DNA from: JAGVSV01 sp040766135
GTDB lineage: Bacteria > Bacillota > Clostridia > Christensenellales > Aristaeellaceae
Assembly: GCA_040766135.1 (NCBI GenBank)
Contig: JAXGRA010000002.1
Span: forward strand, 124,001 to 188,000
Length of the DNA: 64,000 nucleotides
Direction: 5' to 3'
Shown here: positions 23,905 through 33,211 of the stretch, in pieces
Layout of the letters: every line of letters starts with the position of its first letter
Position numbering within the stretch: position 1 is the first letter of the stretch
Notes under the pieces: model-generated
The model's input: the letters and a program-made list of their open reading frames with translations, nothing else
Told to the model about the DNA's origin: nothing
Database searches by the model: none
Position numbers and translations under genes: made by a program

Positions 23905-26466
23905 TCATGGCATCAGTTCGTTGCCCGGCACCACCGGGCCATCGTCGGACTTGGTTACACGATTATCAAACCACCAGCCCAGGAACTCCCGTGCGGCCAG
24001 CGTACTCATAGCACCGGAATATCCATTGGGGATGAGAGTAACCACTGCAATTTCCGTTTCGCCCTCAAACGGTGCCAGCGTCACAAACCAACCATTGTTT
24101 TCCAGATCCAGCTTGATCTTGCCAATGGTAACCTGCGACGTACCGGTTTTCGCCCAAATGTTATCGGTATAGGGCCAATTCCTAAAGTAGGAGGCCGCCG
24201 TACCTACGCCATCGTCAACCACTCGCTTCATGCTTTCCTTGAGGTAAGGGATATATTCCCCCGCACCCTCCAGGTAGCCAAATACGCTGGGTTGATATTG
24301 GTTAAGTATCTCGCCTTCGGGCGATACGACAGAGTCAATGATGGACAAATTGTACACCGTGCCACCGTTGCCTAGGCTGGCCACATAGCGGGATACAGCC
24401 GCCGGGGTAACCAGCGTAATGGACTGGCCGATGGCCATCTGTACCTCCAGGCTGCCGCCCCACTTGATGTCATTCAGATACACCCAGATATCGCCAACCA
24501 CGGCCTGTAACCAAACCATGTCACGGGTCATGTTTAGTTCCGTCATTAGGATGGGGCGCATGGCATCCGACCATTGATCAGACGGTGTCGCAATGGCCAT
24601 GTCCATCAATTGCTTCACGCATTTATCCAGGCGCATTTCATCATAGGTGATGCCGTAGCTGGAGCCGATGTTGCGCAAATGTTTTTTGATAGAAGCCGCT
24701 ACCAGCAGGGGCTGGAAAGTTTCCTGCTCTTCAATGCTGACATTGGGGTCATACAACGATGTCTGGCAGCCCACCACGCTGCGCAGTTCACCGGGCAATT
24801 GAATGCCCGTCTTGGTGGTTAGGCCCATCTGTGCTGCATACTTGTACAGCAAATTGTTGCCACCTTTATACAGACGATCCGCCAGCGTATAGAAGAAATA
24901 GTTGCAGGAGTTGCTAATCCCCTGAATGATGGTTTGATTGGCGTGCTTATACAGCTGCCCCTTGGCAATCCAGCAGGTGGGCGCTTCCGAAACGTTTCTC
25001 GTGTATTCGGTAAACGGGCCCTGATCGCTGATCATCTCGGTAACTGACAGTTTCCCGTTGGTAAGTGCAGCCAATGCAGTGACCATTTTGAAAATAGAGC
25101 CGGGCTCAGCGCGGGTTTGGATGGCGTAGTTCATCAACACATTGCGCTCATCCTTCATGATTTCAATGGCTTCCGGGCCGCCGGAGGCCATGGCATTCAG
25201 GTCATACGTGGGGTGCTGCGCAATCGCCAGCGGATAGCCTGTATGCACATCCAGCACTATAATGACACCGGTGTCGGCCAGTTGTAAAGGGAACTCATTA
25301 AAATCGCGCAATTCCAGTTTGTCTTTGTTGGCCTCCAGCCAGCGATCATTAAACATCTGCTCTTCCTGGCGTTTGCGGGTTGCCTGCACGTTCATAGCAA
25401 TGGCGCGCTCAGCTTCCTGCTGGTAGGCGGCAATCAAGGTAAGCTTCACGTTATTGCCATCCACAGGGGCCACATAATCCAGTTGACGTGTCAGCCTGCC
25501 GCTGGAGTCTTTCTCCATCACACGGCGGCCCTGGCGGCTGATCACATTGGCCGTCAGCCAGTTTTCCATGCTCAGCTCAATGCCATCCTTGCCTATCGTG
25601 TCATTCAGTTGATAACCCAGCGGGCGCAGTTCGGTGGCAAAGTTATTGGCTTCACTGATGGCCCCGGTATAACCGATAATCTGCGAAGCTAAGTTGCCGC
25701 GAGGATAGACGCGCTTTTCCCCTACCTCTATGCCCATGCCCGGCAGCATCATGCTTTTGCCGGAAATAGCGCTGACCGCCGCAAAGGGAATGTCCTTGGC
25801 GATGACCACAGGCACGGAGTTGTACAGGTTCATCTGCATTTCGGAGTATACAGCCATCACCCGCAGCGCGGTGGCCTCATCCAGCTGCAGCTCTTTCATC
25901 TGATACTTTTCATACAGGCGGTTGTAGCATTGCTCCGCCGTTTCGTACTTGGTCAGATTGGTCAGGTAGTGATTACCTCGCCACTGGTTTTCTCGGATTT
26001 CAAGCACGCGATCACTTACACCAGAGCCGAAGTTAAAGCGCCACAGCGTGGTTTCAGGATCGCGCTCAATGACAAAGGTAAGATCAATATCGCGATTATA
26101 ATCGGCCAGGATGTCAAACGTATCCAGGATGGATTTGGTCAGCTTCTTGTAGTCGGACGCATGAATCTGCGAGGAGTCCATCTGAAACGTCAGGTTGTAT
26201 ACATCCTCGCTGACGGCTAACACGACCGAATCAGCATCGGTAATCATGCCGCGCTTGCCCGTCAAGCGGATGGTTTTGACGCGGTTGCTGCCCGCTGACG
26301 TTGCATACTGCTCGTGGTTGACCACCTGCAAGGTGTATAGCCGTGCCACAATAGCAACAAAGCCCACAAAGATAAGCACTATAAAGGCCAAATAGCGGAT
26401 ATTCATATGCCGCTGAATCGTTGGCGTAGGGATGGGCGATTTTTCAGGCAATGTTTGATCTGTCAT
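23905..26466 (-). CDS. Class B penicillin-binding protein 2 (transpeptidase)
   Basis: An 853-residue PBP2 partner of RodA: N-terminal membrane helix (about 24-46), dimerisation domain (about 60-330) and transpeptidase domain. Active-site motifs are intact: SIFK at 457-460, SCN at 520-522 and KTG at 773-775. The protein is some 150 residues longer than usual, mainly through an extra segment of about 80 residues between the SxN and KTG motifs (about 570-670) that contains Trp-rich stretches. It overlaps mreD by four bases. Beta-lactam target by family. Confidence 0.93.
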   Translation of the reverse strand: MTDQTLPEKSPIPTPTIQRHMNIRYLAFIVLIFVGFVAIVARLYTLQVVNHEQYATSAGSNRVKTIRLTGKRGMITDADSVVLAVSEDVYNLTFQMDSSQIHASDYKKLTKSILDTFDILADYNRDIDLTFVIERDPETTLWRFNFGSGVSDRVLEIRENQWRGNHYLTNLTKYETAEQCYNRLYEKYQMKELQLDEATALRVMAVYSEMQMNLYNSVPVVIAKDIPFAAVSAISGKSMMLPGMGIEVGEKRVYPRGNLASQIIGYTGAISEANNFATELRPLGYQLNDTIGKDGIELSMENWLTANVISRQGRRVMEKDSSGRLTRQLDYVAPVDGNNVKLTLIAAYQQEAERAIAMNVQATRKRQEEQMFNDRWLEANKDKLELRDFNEFPLQLADTGVIIVLDVHTGYPLAIAQHPTYDLNAMASGGPEAIEIMKDERNVLMNYAIQTRAEPGSIFKMVTALAALTNGKLSVTEMISDQGPFTEYTRNVSEAPTCWIAKGQLYKHANQTIIQGISNSCNYFFYTLADRLYKGGNNLLYKYAAQMGLTTKTGIQLPGELRSVVGCQTSLYDPNVSIEEQETFQPLLVAASIKKHLRNIGSSYGITYDEMRLDKCVKQLMDMAIATPSDQWSDAMRPILMTELNMTRDMVWLQAVVGDIWVYLNDIKWGGSLEVQMAIGQSITLVTPAAVSRYVASLGNGGTVYNLSIIDSVVSPEGEILNQYQPSVFGYLEGAGEYIPYLKESMKRVVDDGVGTAASYFRNWPYTDNIWAKTGTSQVTIGKIKLDLENNGWFVTLAPFEGETEIAVVTLIPNGYSGAMSTLAAREFLGWWFDNRVTKSDDGPVVPGNELMP

Positions 26467-27365
26467 TCACTGTCCTCCTTTCCCGGAGGGTCGGACTGAG
26501 GTTCCTCTTCTTTCGTCGTTTCTTCGATTTGCGCCGTATCCGGGGAGGCTTCTTCCTCCTGCTCCTCTTCCATTATATCATCACTTGGGTCACGCCCGCG
26601 AATTGCAGCGCGCGTCAGCGCCATATCATCGGGCATATCAGCCACAACGGCCATGTCCAGCAGAGCATCTTCAGATACCGTTAAGCTATCATCTAAGCGC
26701 TCCTTGCCTCTGCCGCGCCGCTTTCGATACATGCCCAAAAATGCACGCGTGGGTACCATCACCAGCACAGCGCACCCTACCGTATAAACAAGGGCTATAC
26801 CGATACGACCAACGTGCCCCCAGGTCAGCTCAACGCCATTGAGCACCACATAGGCCAGCATCAATACTTCATAAAAAAAAGTCAGCACCAAGGCATTAAG
26901 AGGAATACGCCCATGCGGATTCAGATCGTCCGGCGAGGTGCGTTTCAGACGGATTCTTTTGATACGCTTCCACAGCGTGGTGGGGGCGACTGTCACAGGA
27001 TTCGCTTGACTTTCAGCACGGCTGATGCGCCGCATTTCGCGCTTGATATCGCTCATATCAGCAAAGAGTTGCGCCGCTACCAGGGCCAGGGAAGGATAAA
27101 CCAACGCATAGAACAAGCGCAGGTTGCTGGCCATGGATTCTAAGATAATGCCCGTCAGAGCGCCAGCAACAAACGCGTATTTTTTGCCATAGGATACCGT
27201 AAGGATTGCAATAGCAACCATCAACAAGTTGGGCATGACACCTGCAATTTTCAGGTAAGGCATCACACAGGTTTGCAGCAAATAATACCACAGGATAATT
27301 GTCGCCGCGCGCACCGGGCGTCCCGTTCTGCGCTTGCGCGGGGCGCGCAAGACGAATGGACTCAT
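26463..27365 (-). CDS. mreD: Rod shape-determining protein MreD
   Basis: A 300-residue membrane protein with about six hydrophobic segments in the first 210 residues. The segments PNLLMVAIAILTVSYGKKYAF and ALVYPSLALV are typical of MreD. It is longer than the usual 160-180 residues: a basic cytoplasmic insertion (about 110-150) and an 80-residue acidic C-terminal tail (EEEQEEE) are added. Sequence similarity is weak as always for MreD; the position between mreC and PBP2 with four-base overlaps on both sides supports the call. Confidence 0.88.
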   Translation of the reverse strand: MSPFVLRAPRKRRTGRPVRAATIILWYYLLQTCVMPYLKIAGVMPNLLMVAIAILTVSYGKKYAFVAGALTGIILESMASNLRLFYALVYPSLALVAAQLFADMSDIKREMRRISRAESQANPVTVAPTTLWKRIKRIRLKRTSPDDLNPHGRIPLNALVLTFFYEVLMLAYVVLNGVELTWGHVGRIGIALVYTVGCAVLVMVPTRAFLGMYRKRRGRGKERLDDSLTVSEDALLDMAVVADMPDDMALTRAAIRGRDPSDDIMEEEQEEEASPDTAQIEETTKEEEPQSDPPGKEDSE

Positions 27366-28591
27366 GGATCCTGCTCCACAGTCATATCATCCACTGAGAA
27401 CGTGGCAGTGGGTTCGGGTGTTGCGGTAGGTTCCGGCGTAGGCTCCGGCGTTTCGGTAGCATCCGCCGGCACCGCATCCACATAGACAAACCCTTCCTCG
27501 GTAGGTTTTGGGGTCTTGTTTTCATCTTCTGGTTCCGCACTGGGCGTGGGTGAAGGCGTAGGCGTCTGCGCCCCCTCAGTAGTTATTTCGCCGGGCATGC
27601 CGGTAAACTCCGGCTCCGGCTGGCCTACAAAGGTAGGCACCGGGTTTGCCGAAGGCAAGGGCACAAAAGTAGGCGCGATATTGTCCCTGCGGGACTCATC
27701 TACCTCGCCTGGTGTTGGCCGGTAGCGGTACACCAGCACATACTCAATGTGCTCAAAATCTGCGATGGGCTCCACCACGATATACTGCTTGTTGTTTTCC
27801 AGACCGCGCGTGCTTTCCCGGACATGACCAATGGGGATGCCCTTGGGAATGGCCATGCCAATGCCTGAGGTTACCACGCGGTCGCCGGGGCGCGGCAGCG
27901 TGGAATAGGTAAGATAATACATCCGGCAGGCATATTTCCCATCGATGGACAGCGTACCGCTTAACGTGCCCTGATCGCGGCTGCTTTCAATGAGTGCCGA
28001 AACATTGCAGTTGGCGTCCACAATGCCAATGACATTGCAGGTGCTGGCGGTGGTGTTGTAGGTAATGCCAATCAGCGCGCCGGGCACGGCCACTGCCATG
28101 TTGTCCTGTACCCCCTGCCTGGTACCCACATCCAGCGTCAGGGTATAGGTGTAGTTGCTGGTGTCCCAGCCGATTACATTGGCTTTGATACCATCTAAGT
28201 TCAGGTTGCGCGAACGCTCATCCTCTAAGTCAGCATAGTTTTGCAGGCGGGAACGATATTCTTCCAGCAGCATGCTTTCGTCCACTTTTTCGTTGTACAT
28301 CATCAGCAGCCGCTCATACTCATATTCCAGATTGCTGCGAAGTTTTAATTTTCGCAAGTAGCTTACAATGCCTTCCGTGGCCGTAGCAAAGGTGCGCTGA
28401 ATAGGCGTAATGGTGCGCGCCACAAAGCGGCGCGGCGCTTCCAGCACGGCAATCTCAGGAAAAAACTGCGCGGCAACCATGCTCAAAATAATCAAGGACA
28501 GGAGAATCATAATCCCTATGCGTATCAGACGCCCCACCCACTGCGCGCTGCCGCGAACCGGCTTATTCTTCTTTGTCCGCTTGCCCTTCAT
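27362..28591 (-). CDS. mreC: Rod shape-determining protein MreC
   Basis: A 409-residue protein: short basic N-terminus, one membrane helix (about 24-46), a coiled coil (about 75-115) and the MreC beta-barrel core (about 125-285) with TLDVGTRQGVQDNMAV and GDRVVTSGIG. The last 110 residues are a Pro/Thr/Glu/Ser-rich tail with PTPSPTPS and repeated PEPT units, probably an extracytoplasmic stalk. It scaffolds the elongation complex outside the membrane. Four-base overlaps join it to mreB and mreD. Confidence 0.92.
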   Translation of the reverse strand: MKGKRTKKNKPVRGSAQWVGRLIRIGIMILLSLIILSMVAAQFFPEIAVLEAPRRFVARTITPIQRTFATATEGIVSYLRKLKLRSNLEYEYERLLMMYNEKVDESMLLEEYRSRLQNYADLEDERSRNLNLDGIKANVIGWDTSNYTYTLTLDVGTRQGVQDNMAVAVPGALIGITYNTTASTCNVIGIVDANCNVSALIESSRDQGTLSGTLSIDGKYACRMYYLTYSTLPRPGDRVVTSGIGMAIPKGIPIGHVRESTRGLENNKQYIVVEPIADFEHIEYVLVYRYRPTPGEVDESRRDNIAPTFVPLPSANPVPTFVGQPEPEFTGMPGEITTEGAQTPTPSPTPSAEPEDENKTPKPTEEGFVYVDAVPADATETPEPTPEPTATPEPTATFSVDDMTVEQDP

Positions 28592-29628
28592 TCGCTCTCA
28601 TCCTGCGTGGCTGACAAACGCGCTACAAACGGCAGATTTGATGGATCATCCACCAACCGGCCTACCCCCATCGCTGCGCACAGCATGGGTTCCTTGGCTA
28701 CAGTAACAGGCAGCCCCAGCTCCGCGGCCAAGAAATGATCCAGCCCATGCAGCTGCGATGCGCCGCCCATCAAAAACACGCCCTTGCGCAGCACATCGGC
28801 AGCCAGCTCCGGCGGCGCCTTGTCCAGCACGCTGCGTATGCCCTGCAAAATCTGGCGGCAGGGTGCCTGCAGCGCCTCATACACCTTGGTGCTGGTGATT
28901 TCAGCGGTCTGCGGCAGGCCGGTAATCAGGTCGCGGCCGCTGACCACAATTTTGCGCTCTTCCTTATAGGGCAACGCAGCACCCCAGTCAATCTTGATGT
29001 CTTCGGCCTTGCGGTCGCCAATGACCATGTTGTAATCGTGCCGCAGATATTCCACAATGGCCATATCCATGCTGATGCCGCCGGTAGCCAGTGAGCGCGT
29101 AGCGACATAGCCGCCATGCGTAATCAGCGCGATTTCTGTCGTGCCGCCACCGCTGTCCACCACCAGGGTGCCCTCCGGAGAAAACACGCGCAGGTCTGAG
29201 CCATAGGCCGAAGCAAACGGTTTTTCGATCAGTTCCACGCCGTTGCGGCGAATGCCGGCCGCCACCGCAGCTTCGGTAATCACGCGGCGATCCACCTTGG
29301 AAACACGGCATGGGATGGTAATCACCGCACGGGGTTTGACGATATGCGAGGCACCGATGGCCTTGCGGATAAAGTATTTGAGCAGCGTTTCGGCCATATC
29401 ATAGTCCCGAATGCGCCCATCTTGCATGGGGCGCACCACCACATCGCCCGCCGGTGTGCGCCCCACCAGAACGCTGGCATCCCGGCCAATGGCGCGCGTC
29501 ACGCGCTTACCCCCGCTTTGCACAACCAGTAAAGTGGGTTCATTGATCAGGATCCCTTTTTTGCGCACATACACCAGGGTGTTGGATGTGCCAAGGTCGA
29601 TGCCCAGATCGGGCGCAATGATTGCCAT
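28588..29628 (-). CDS. mreB: Rod shape-determining protein MreB
   Basis: A 346-residue bacterial actin. The nucleotide-binding signatures DLGIDLGTSNTLVYV, VVDSGGGTTEIALI and GGASQLHGL are all present. It forms membrane-bound filaments that guide wall synthesis. The start at 29628 has AGGAAGG and matches the family N-terminus. Together with mreC, mreD, PBP2 and rodA downstream it implies a rod-shaped cell. Confidence 0.96.
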   Translation of the reverse strand: MAIIAPDLGIDLGTSNTLVYVRKKGILINEPTLLVVQSGGKRVTRAIGRDASVLVGRTPAGDVVVRPMQDGRIRDYDMAETLLKYFIRKAIGASHIVKPRAVITIPCRVSKVDRRVITEAAVAAGIRRNGVELIEKPFASAYGSDLRVFSPEGTLVVDSGGGTTEIALITHGGYVATRSLATGGISMDMAIVEYLRHDYNMVIGDRKAEDIKIDWGAALPYKEERKIVVSGRDLITGLPQTAEITSTKVYEALQAPCRQILQGIRSVLDKAPPELAADVLRKGVFLMGGASQLHGLDHFLAAELGLPVTVAKEPMLCAAMGVGRLVDDPSNLPFVARLSATQDESE

Positions 29629-29644
29629 GATAGCCTTCCTGTTT

Positions 29645-30214
29645 CTAAAGTGTGAGGGGGTATCCGGCCGCACGCAGCAACGCGTGCACCGCCTGTGTGG
29701 GCAGCCCAATTACGTTGGAAAAGCTGCCCTCAATCCTGTCTACATACATGCCGGCCGTACCCTGAATGGCATAGGCACCGGCCTTGCCAAAGGGTTCGCC
29801 GGTTGCTACATAGGCCGCGATTTGTTCCTGCGACAAATGCACAAAATGCACACGCGTACATTCGTGGTGCATCCGTATTTGTCCATCGGGTGCCACCAGG
29901 CACACCCCTGTATGAACCTCGTGCCAGCCATCGCTGAGCAGCCCGATCATACGCATAGCGTCCTGCGCATTGCTGGGCTTGCCCAGCACCTGCCCGCAGG
30001 CGTATACCACGGTGTCCGCACCCAATACAAACCGCTCAGGCCAATGCCGGGAAACCGCCTGCGCCTTGCGCTGCGCCAATGTCAGAACTACATCCTGCGG
30101 CGTACCGGCTACGTGCTCGTCCACATCGGCATCCTCTGCGGTAAACGGCAGGTTCATATGCCGTATCAACTCATGCCGCCGGGGCGATTTGGAAGCTAAA
30201 ATCAGCGTTTCCAC
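29645..30214 (-). CDS. maf: Maf-type nucleoside triphosphate pyrophosphatase
   Basis: A 189-residue Maf protein, hydrolysing non-canonical or canonical NTPs to NMPs and pyrophosphate. The N-terminal LILASKSPRRHELI, LGADTVV and the KAGAYAIQG motif are diagnostic. The start is a GTG at 30214 preceded by a long GGGGGGAGGG site and matching the family start; upstream in-frame codons read through the promoter. It heads the mre operon, a common arrangement in Firmicutes. Confidence 0.93.
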   Translation of the reverse strand: METLILASKSPRRHELIRHMNLPFTAEDADVDEHVAGTPQDVVLTLAQRKAQAVSRHWPERFVLGADTVVYACGQVLGKPSNAQDAMRMIGLLSDGWHEVHTGVCLVAPDGQIRMHHECTRVHFVHLSQEQIAAYVATGEPFGKAGAYAIQGTAGMYVDRIEGSFSNVIGLPTQAVHALLRAAGYPLTL

Positions 30215-30255
30215 CCGTTCCCTCCCCCCTTCGCCTGTGGACGTGCGCAAAAGAA

Positions 30256-30286
30256 AGTATAACATAAAGTTGTACATTTAGCACAA
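30256..30286 (-). promoter_or_regulatory. Probable promoter of the maf-mre-rodA operon
   Basis: TATACT (30256-30261) with TTGTGC (30281-30286) 19 bases upstream on the minus strand, in an A-T-rich gap. The spacing is long, so the -35 choice is uncertain. Confidence 0.5.
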
Positions 30287-30334
30287 ATTCTGTTAACAAC
30301 TTTTAACACCTGGAAACAAAATAGTCGCAACTTT

Positions 30335-31123
30335 TCATGCATCCGCCGGAAGGCCAAAAAGCTTCAGCGCATTGCGCCGTGTGATATCCGCCACTTCCTG
30401 TGTATCCAGGCCGTGTGCCTGCGCCAGCGCCGCACAGACAAACCGCACATGGTGTGGCTCATTGCGGCGTCCGCGCAGCGGCACAGGCGACAGGTAGGGG
30501 CTGTCCGTTTCAATCAGCAGGCGCTCCAGCGGCAGCCGTCCCGCCACCCTGCGCAGCCTGTCGGCGTTTTTATAGGTAAGCGCCCCTGCAAAGGAAATAT
30601 AATAGCCTAAGCTGATATAATGCTGCGCGCTTTCCAGGCTGCCGGTAAAGCAATGGATGATGCCGCCGGGATGGTCAGTGCCGCGCTGGCTTAGCAGCTG
30701 CTGCATATCGCCATGCGCCTCCCGCACATGCAGGATGACAGGCTTGCCCAGTTGAGTGGCCAGCTCCAACTGCTCTATCAGGCGCTCCTTTTGCACCTCG
30801 CGCGGGGAATTGTCATAGTAATAGTCCAGGCCCGTTTCGCCAATAGCCACCACCCGTTTATCTTTTGCCAGTATACGCAGTTCATCCAGATACCCCGGCT
30901 GCACATTCTGGGCCACATGCGGGTGCACGCCCACCGCGGCATATATCCAGGGATGCTGGGCAGCCAGGGCAACGCAGGCCTGTGAAGACGCCACATCGCT
31001 GCCCGCAACCAGGCAGTGGGTTATGCCATGCTCCAGGCACCGGGACAGCACCTGATCGCGGTCTGCGTCAAATTTTTCGTCATCCAGATGACAATGCGTG
31101 TCAAACAGGCCGGTGACCTCCAT
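30335..31123 (-). CDS. tatD: TatD family metal-dependent hydrolase
   Basis: A 262-residue TIM-barrel hydrolase. The metal ligands appear in FDTHCHLDD near the N-terminus, in AIGETGLDYYYD, in VILHVREAH, in HCFTGS and in ETDSPYLSP. These proteins act as 3'-5' DNases in several bacteria. It is translationally coupled to metG: its ATG shares one base with the metG stop. metG-tatD adjacency is common in Firmicutes. Confidence 0.93.
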   Translation of the reverse strand: MEVTGLFDTHCHLDDEKFDADRDQVLSRCLEHGITHCLVAGSDVASSQACVALAAQHPWIYAAVGVHPHVAQNVQPGYLDELRILAKDKRVVAIGETGLDYYYDNSPREVQKERLIEQLELATQLGKPVILHVREAHGDMQQLLSQRGTDHPGGIIHCFTGSLESAQHYISLGYYISFAGALTYKNADRLRRVAGRLPLERLLIETDSPYLSPVPLRGRRNEPHHVRFVCAALAQAHGLDTQEVADITRRNALKLFGLPADA

Positions 31124-33078
31124 CAGCCGATCTCCGCGCCTTCCACCACATCGTCATCGGCAAACAGCAGGTGCAGGCTGCCGTCCGGGTTTTCGGCGCT
31201 CAACAGCATGCCCTCGGACATAACGCCCCTGATCTTACGCGGTGCCAGATTGGTAAGCAGGATCACCTTGCGCCCTACCAGCGTAGCGGGATCATGGTAT
31301 TTGGCAATGCCTGAAAGCACGGTGCGCTCCTCCTGCCCCAGGGACAGCCGGAACTTGAGCAGCTTGTCGCTGCCGACCAGATGCTCGCAAGACAGCACGC
31401 GCGCCACCTTTAGCGAGATTTTTTCAAAGTCATCAAACGCAATTTGCGCTTTGGCAGGCTCTTTCTTTACAGGCACCGGATCGGACTGAGGTTTTTCCTT
31501 GCCTTTGTCTGCCTCCAGCTCGGCCAGTTCCTTTTCTACATCTACACGCGGGAACAGGGCTTCGCCGGGCTGAATAGCAACACCGGCCGGCAGGGCCCCA
31601 AAGGCTTGCAGCGAATCCCAGGTGGTATGAGCATCCTGCGTAATGCCCAACTGCTGATGGATGCGTTTGGATGTGGTGGGCATGACCGGATAGATCAGCA
31701 CCCCGATAAAGCGGATGGCCTCGGCCAGCACATACAGCACCGTCTTCAAGCGCTCCTTGCCTGCATCATCCCGACCCAGCACCCACGGCTGCGTCAGGTC
31801 GATGTAGCGGTTGCTCTCCGACACCAGGCGCCATACTTCCTGCAGCGCCTGCGAGAACTGCAGCGCATCCATCTCCCGCTCAAAAGCGGCGGGCAGCGCC
31901 AAGGCTTTTTCGCGAAGCGCAATATCCACCTCTTCATAGATGCCGGGCTGAGGAATTACGCCGTCAAAGTATTTTTCAATCATGGCCAGCGTGCGGCGCA
32001 CCAAATTGCCCAGGTCATTGGCCAGGTCGCTGTTGATGCGGTTAAGCAGTGCGCGGTTGGTGTAGTTGCCATCCGCGCCAAACGGCATTTCCCGCATCAG
32101 GTAATAGCGCAGGGCATCGGCACCATACCGGGCTACGATGGGTGGCGGATAGACCACATTGCCCTTGGATTTGCTCATCTTGTCGTTGCCAAACAGCAGC
32201 CAGCCGTGCGCGAAAACCTGCTTGGGCAACGGCAAGCCCAGCGCATGCAGCATGATGGGCCAATAGATGGTATGGAAGCGCACAATGTCCTTGCCCACCA
32301 GCTGTACCTGCGCCGGCCAGTAACGCTTGAGAAGGGTATCTTCCTCCGACATATAGCCCAGCGCCGTTACATAGTTAAACAGCGCATCAATCCACACATA
32401 GACCACGTGTTTTGGGTCAAAATCCACCGGCACGCCCCAGCTGAACGTGGTGCGGCTGACGCACAAATCCTGCAAGCCGGGGCGCAGGAAGTTTTGCAGC
32501 ATCTCATTGGCACGGCTGGGCGGCTGGATAAACTCCGGGTGATCTTCGATATACTGGATGAGCCAGTCCTGATACTTGCTCATGCGGAAGAAATAGCTTT
32601 CCTCCTGCACCAGCTCCGTCACCTTGCCGCAGTCTGGGCAGGTGCCGCCTTCGTTCAGCTGCGTTTCCGTCCAGAACGCTTCGCAGGAAGCACAGTACTG
32701 CCCCTCATACGTGCTTTTGTAGATATCGTCCTGATCCAGCATGCGCTTGAAAATGCGCTGAATGGCCTGGATGTGATCGGGCTGCGTGGTGCGCATGAAC
32801 ACATCGTACTCGACATCCATCAGTTTCCACAGTTTCTTGGTGTCCTCTACGATTTTGTCTACAAACACCTGCGGATCCTTGCCTGCAGCCTGCGCCCGGC
32901 GCTCAATCTTCTGGCCGTGCTCGTCAGTACCAGTCAGGAAATATGTGTCATATCCCGTCATTTTCTTGAAACGCGCCATCGTATCGGCCGCCACTGTGGT
33001 ATAGGTGTTGCCGATGTGCAGCTGAGCACTGGGATAGTAGATGGGCGTAGTGATATAGAACGTCTTTTTTTCTTGCAT
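31123..33078 (-). CDS. metG: Methionyl-tRNA synthetase
   Basis: A 651-residue class I synthetase. The HIGH-like HIGN motif is at residues 21-24, the zinc knuckle at C129, C132, C147 and C150, and the KMSKSKGN loop near residue 300. The C-terminal 110 residues form the tRNA-binding (Arc1p-like) domain seen in dimeric MetRS, after a Lys/Glu linker. The start at 33078 has GGGAGGG. It is transcribed from a near-perfect promoter together with tatD. Confidence 0.96.
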   Translation of the reverse strand: MQEKKTFYITTPIYYPSAQLHIGNTYTTVAADTMARFKKMTGYDTYFLTGTDEHGQKIERRAQAAGKDPQVFVDKIVEDTKKLWKLMDVEYDVFMRTTQPDHIQAIQRIFKRMLDQDDIYKSTYEGQYCASCEAFWTETQLNEGGTCPDCGKVTELVQEESYFFRMSKYQDWLIQYIEDHPEFIQPPSRANEMLQNFLRPGLQDLCVSRTTFSWGVPVDFDPKHVVYVWIDALFNYVTALGYMSEEDTLLKRYWPAQVQLVGKDIVRFHTIYWPIMLHALGLPLPKQVFAHGWLLFGNDKMSKSKGNVVYPPPIVARYGADALRYYLMREMPFGADGNYTNRALLNRINSDLANDLGNLVRRTLAMIEKYFDGVIPQPGIYEEVDIALREKALALPAAFEREMDALQFSQALQEVWRLVSESNRYIDLTQPWVLGRDDAGKERLKTVLYVLAEAIRFIGVLIYPVMPTTSKRIHQQLGITQDAHTTWDSLQAFGALPAGVAIQPGEALFPRVDVEKELAELEADKGKEKPQSDPVPVKKEPAKAQIAFDDFEKISLKVARVLSCEHLVGSDKLLKFRLSLGQEERTVLSGIAKYHDPATLVGRKVILLTNLAPRKIRGVMSEGMLLSAENPDGSLHLLFADDDVVEGAEIG

Positions 33079-33104
33079 GGTGCACCCTCCCTTTTGCGGG
33101 CATC

Positions 33105-33133
33105 ATTATAAGGGCTGGCCCATGAAGGGTCAA
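33105..33133 (-). promoter_or_regulatory. Promoter of metG-tatD
   Basis: TTGACC (33128-33133) and TATAAT (33105-33110) with 17 bases between them on the minus strand. Confidence 0.85.
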
Positions 33134-33146
33134 GCAATATGCCATC

Positions 33147-33175
33147 TTTCAGTAATAGTCAAATCATGCTACAAT
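33147..33175 (+). promoter_or_regulatory. Possible promoter of the DUF4091 gene
   Basis: TACAAT (33170-33175) with a weak TTTCAG 17 bases upstream (33147-33152). Divergent from the metG promoter. Confidence 0.45.
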
Positions 33176-33211
33176 GGCCAAGACATATGTTCGATCATAC
33201 AGGAGGTAGCG

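Noticed and set aside
31444..33111. A 555-codon plus-strand frame opposite metG
   Set aside because: Mirror of metG caused by high G+C codon use; no motifs or ribosome binding site, while metG is complete.
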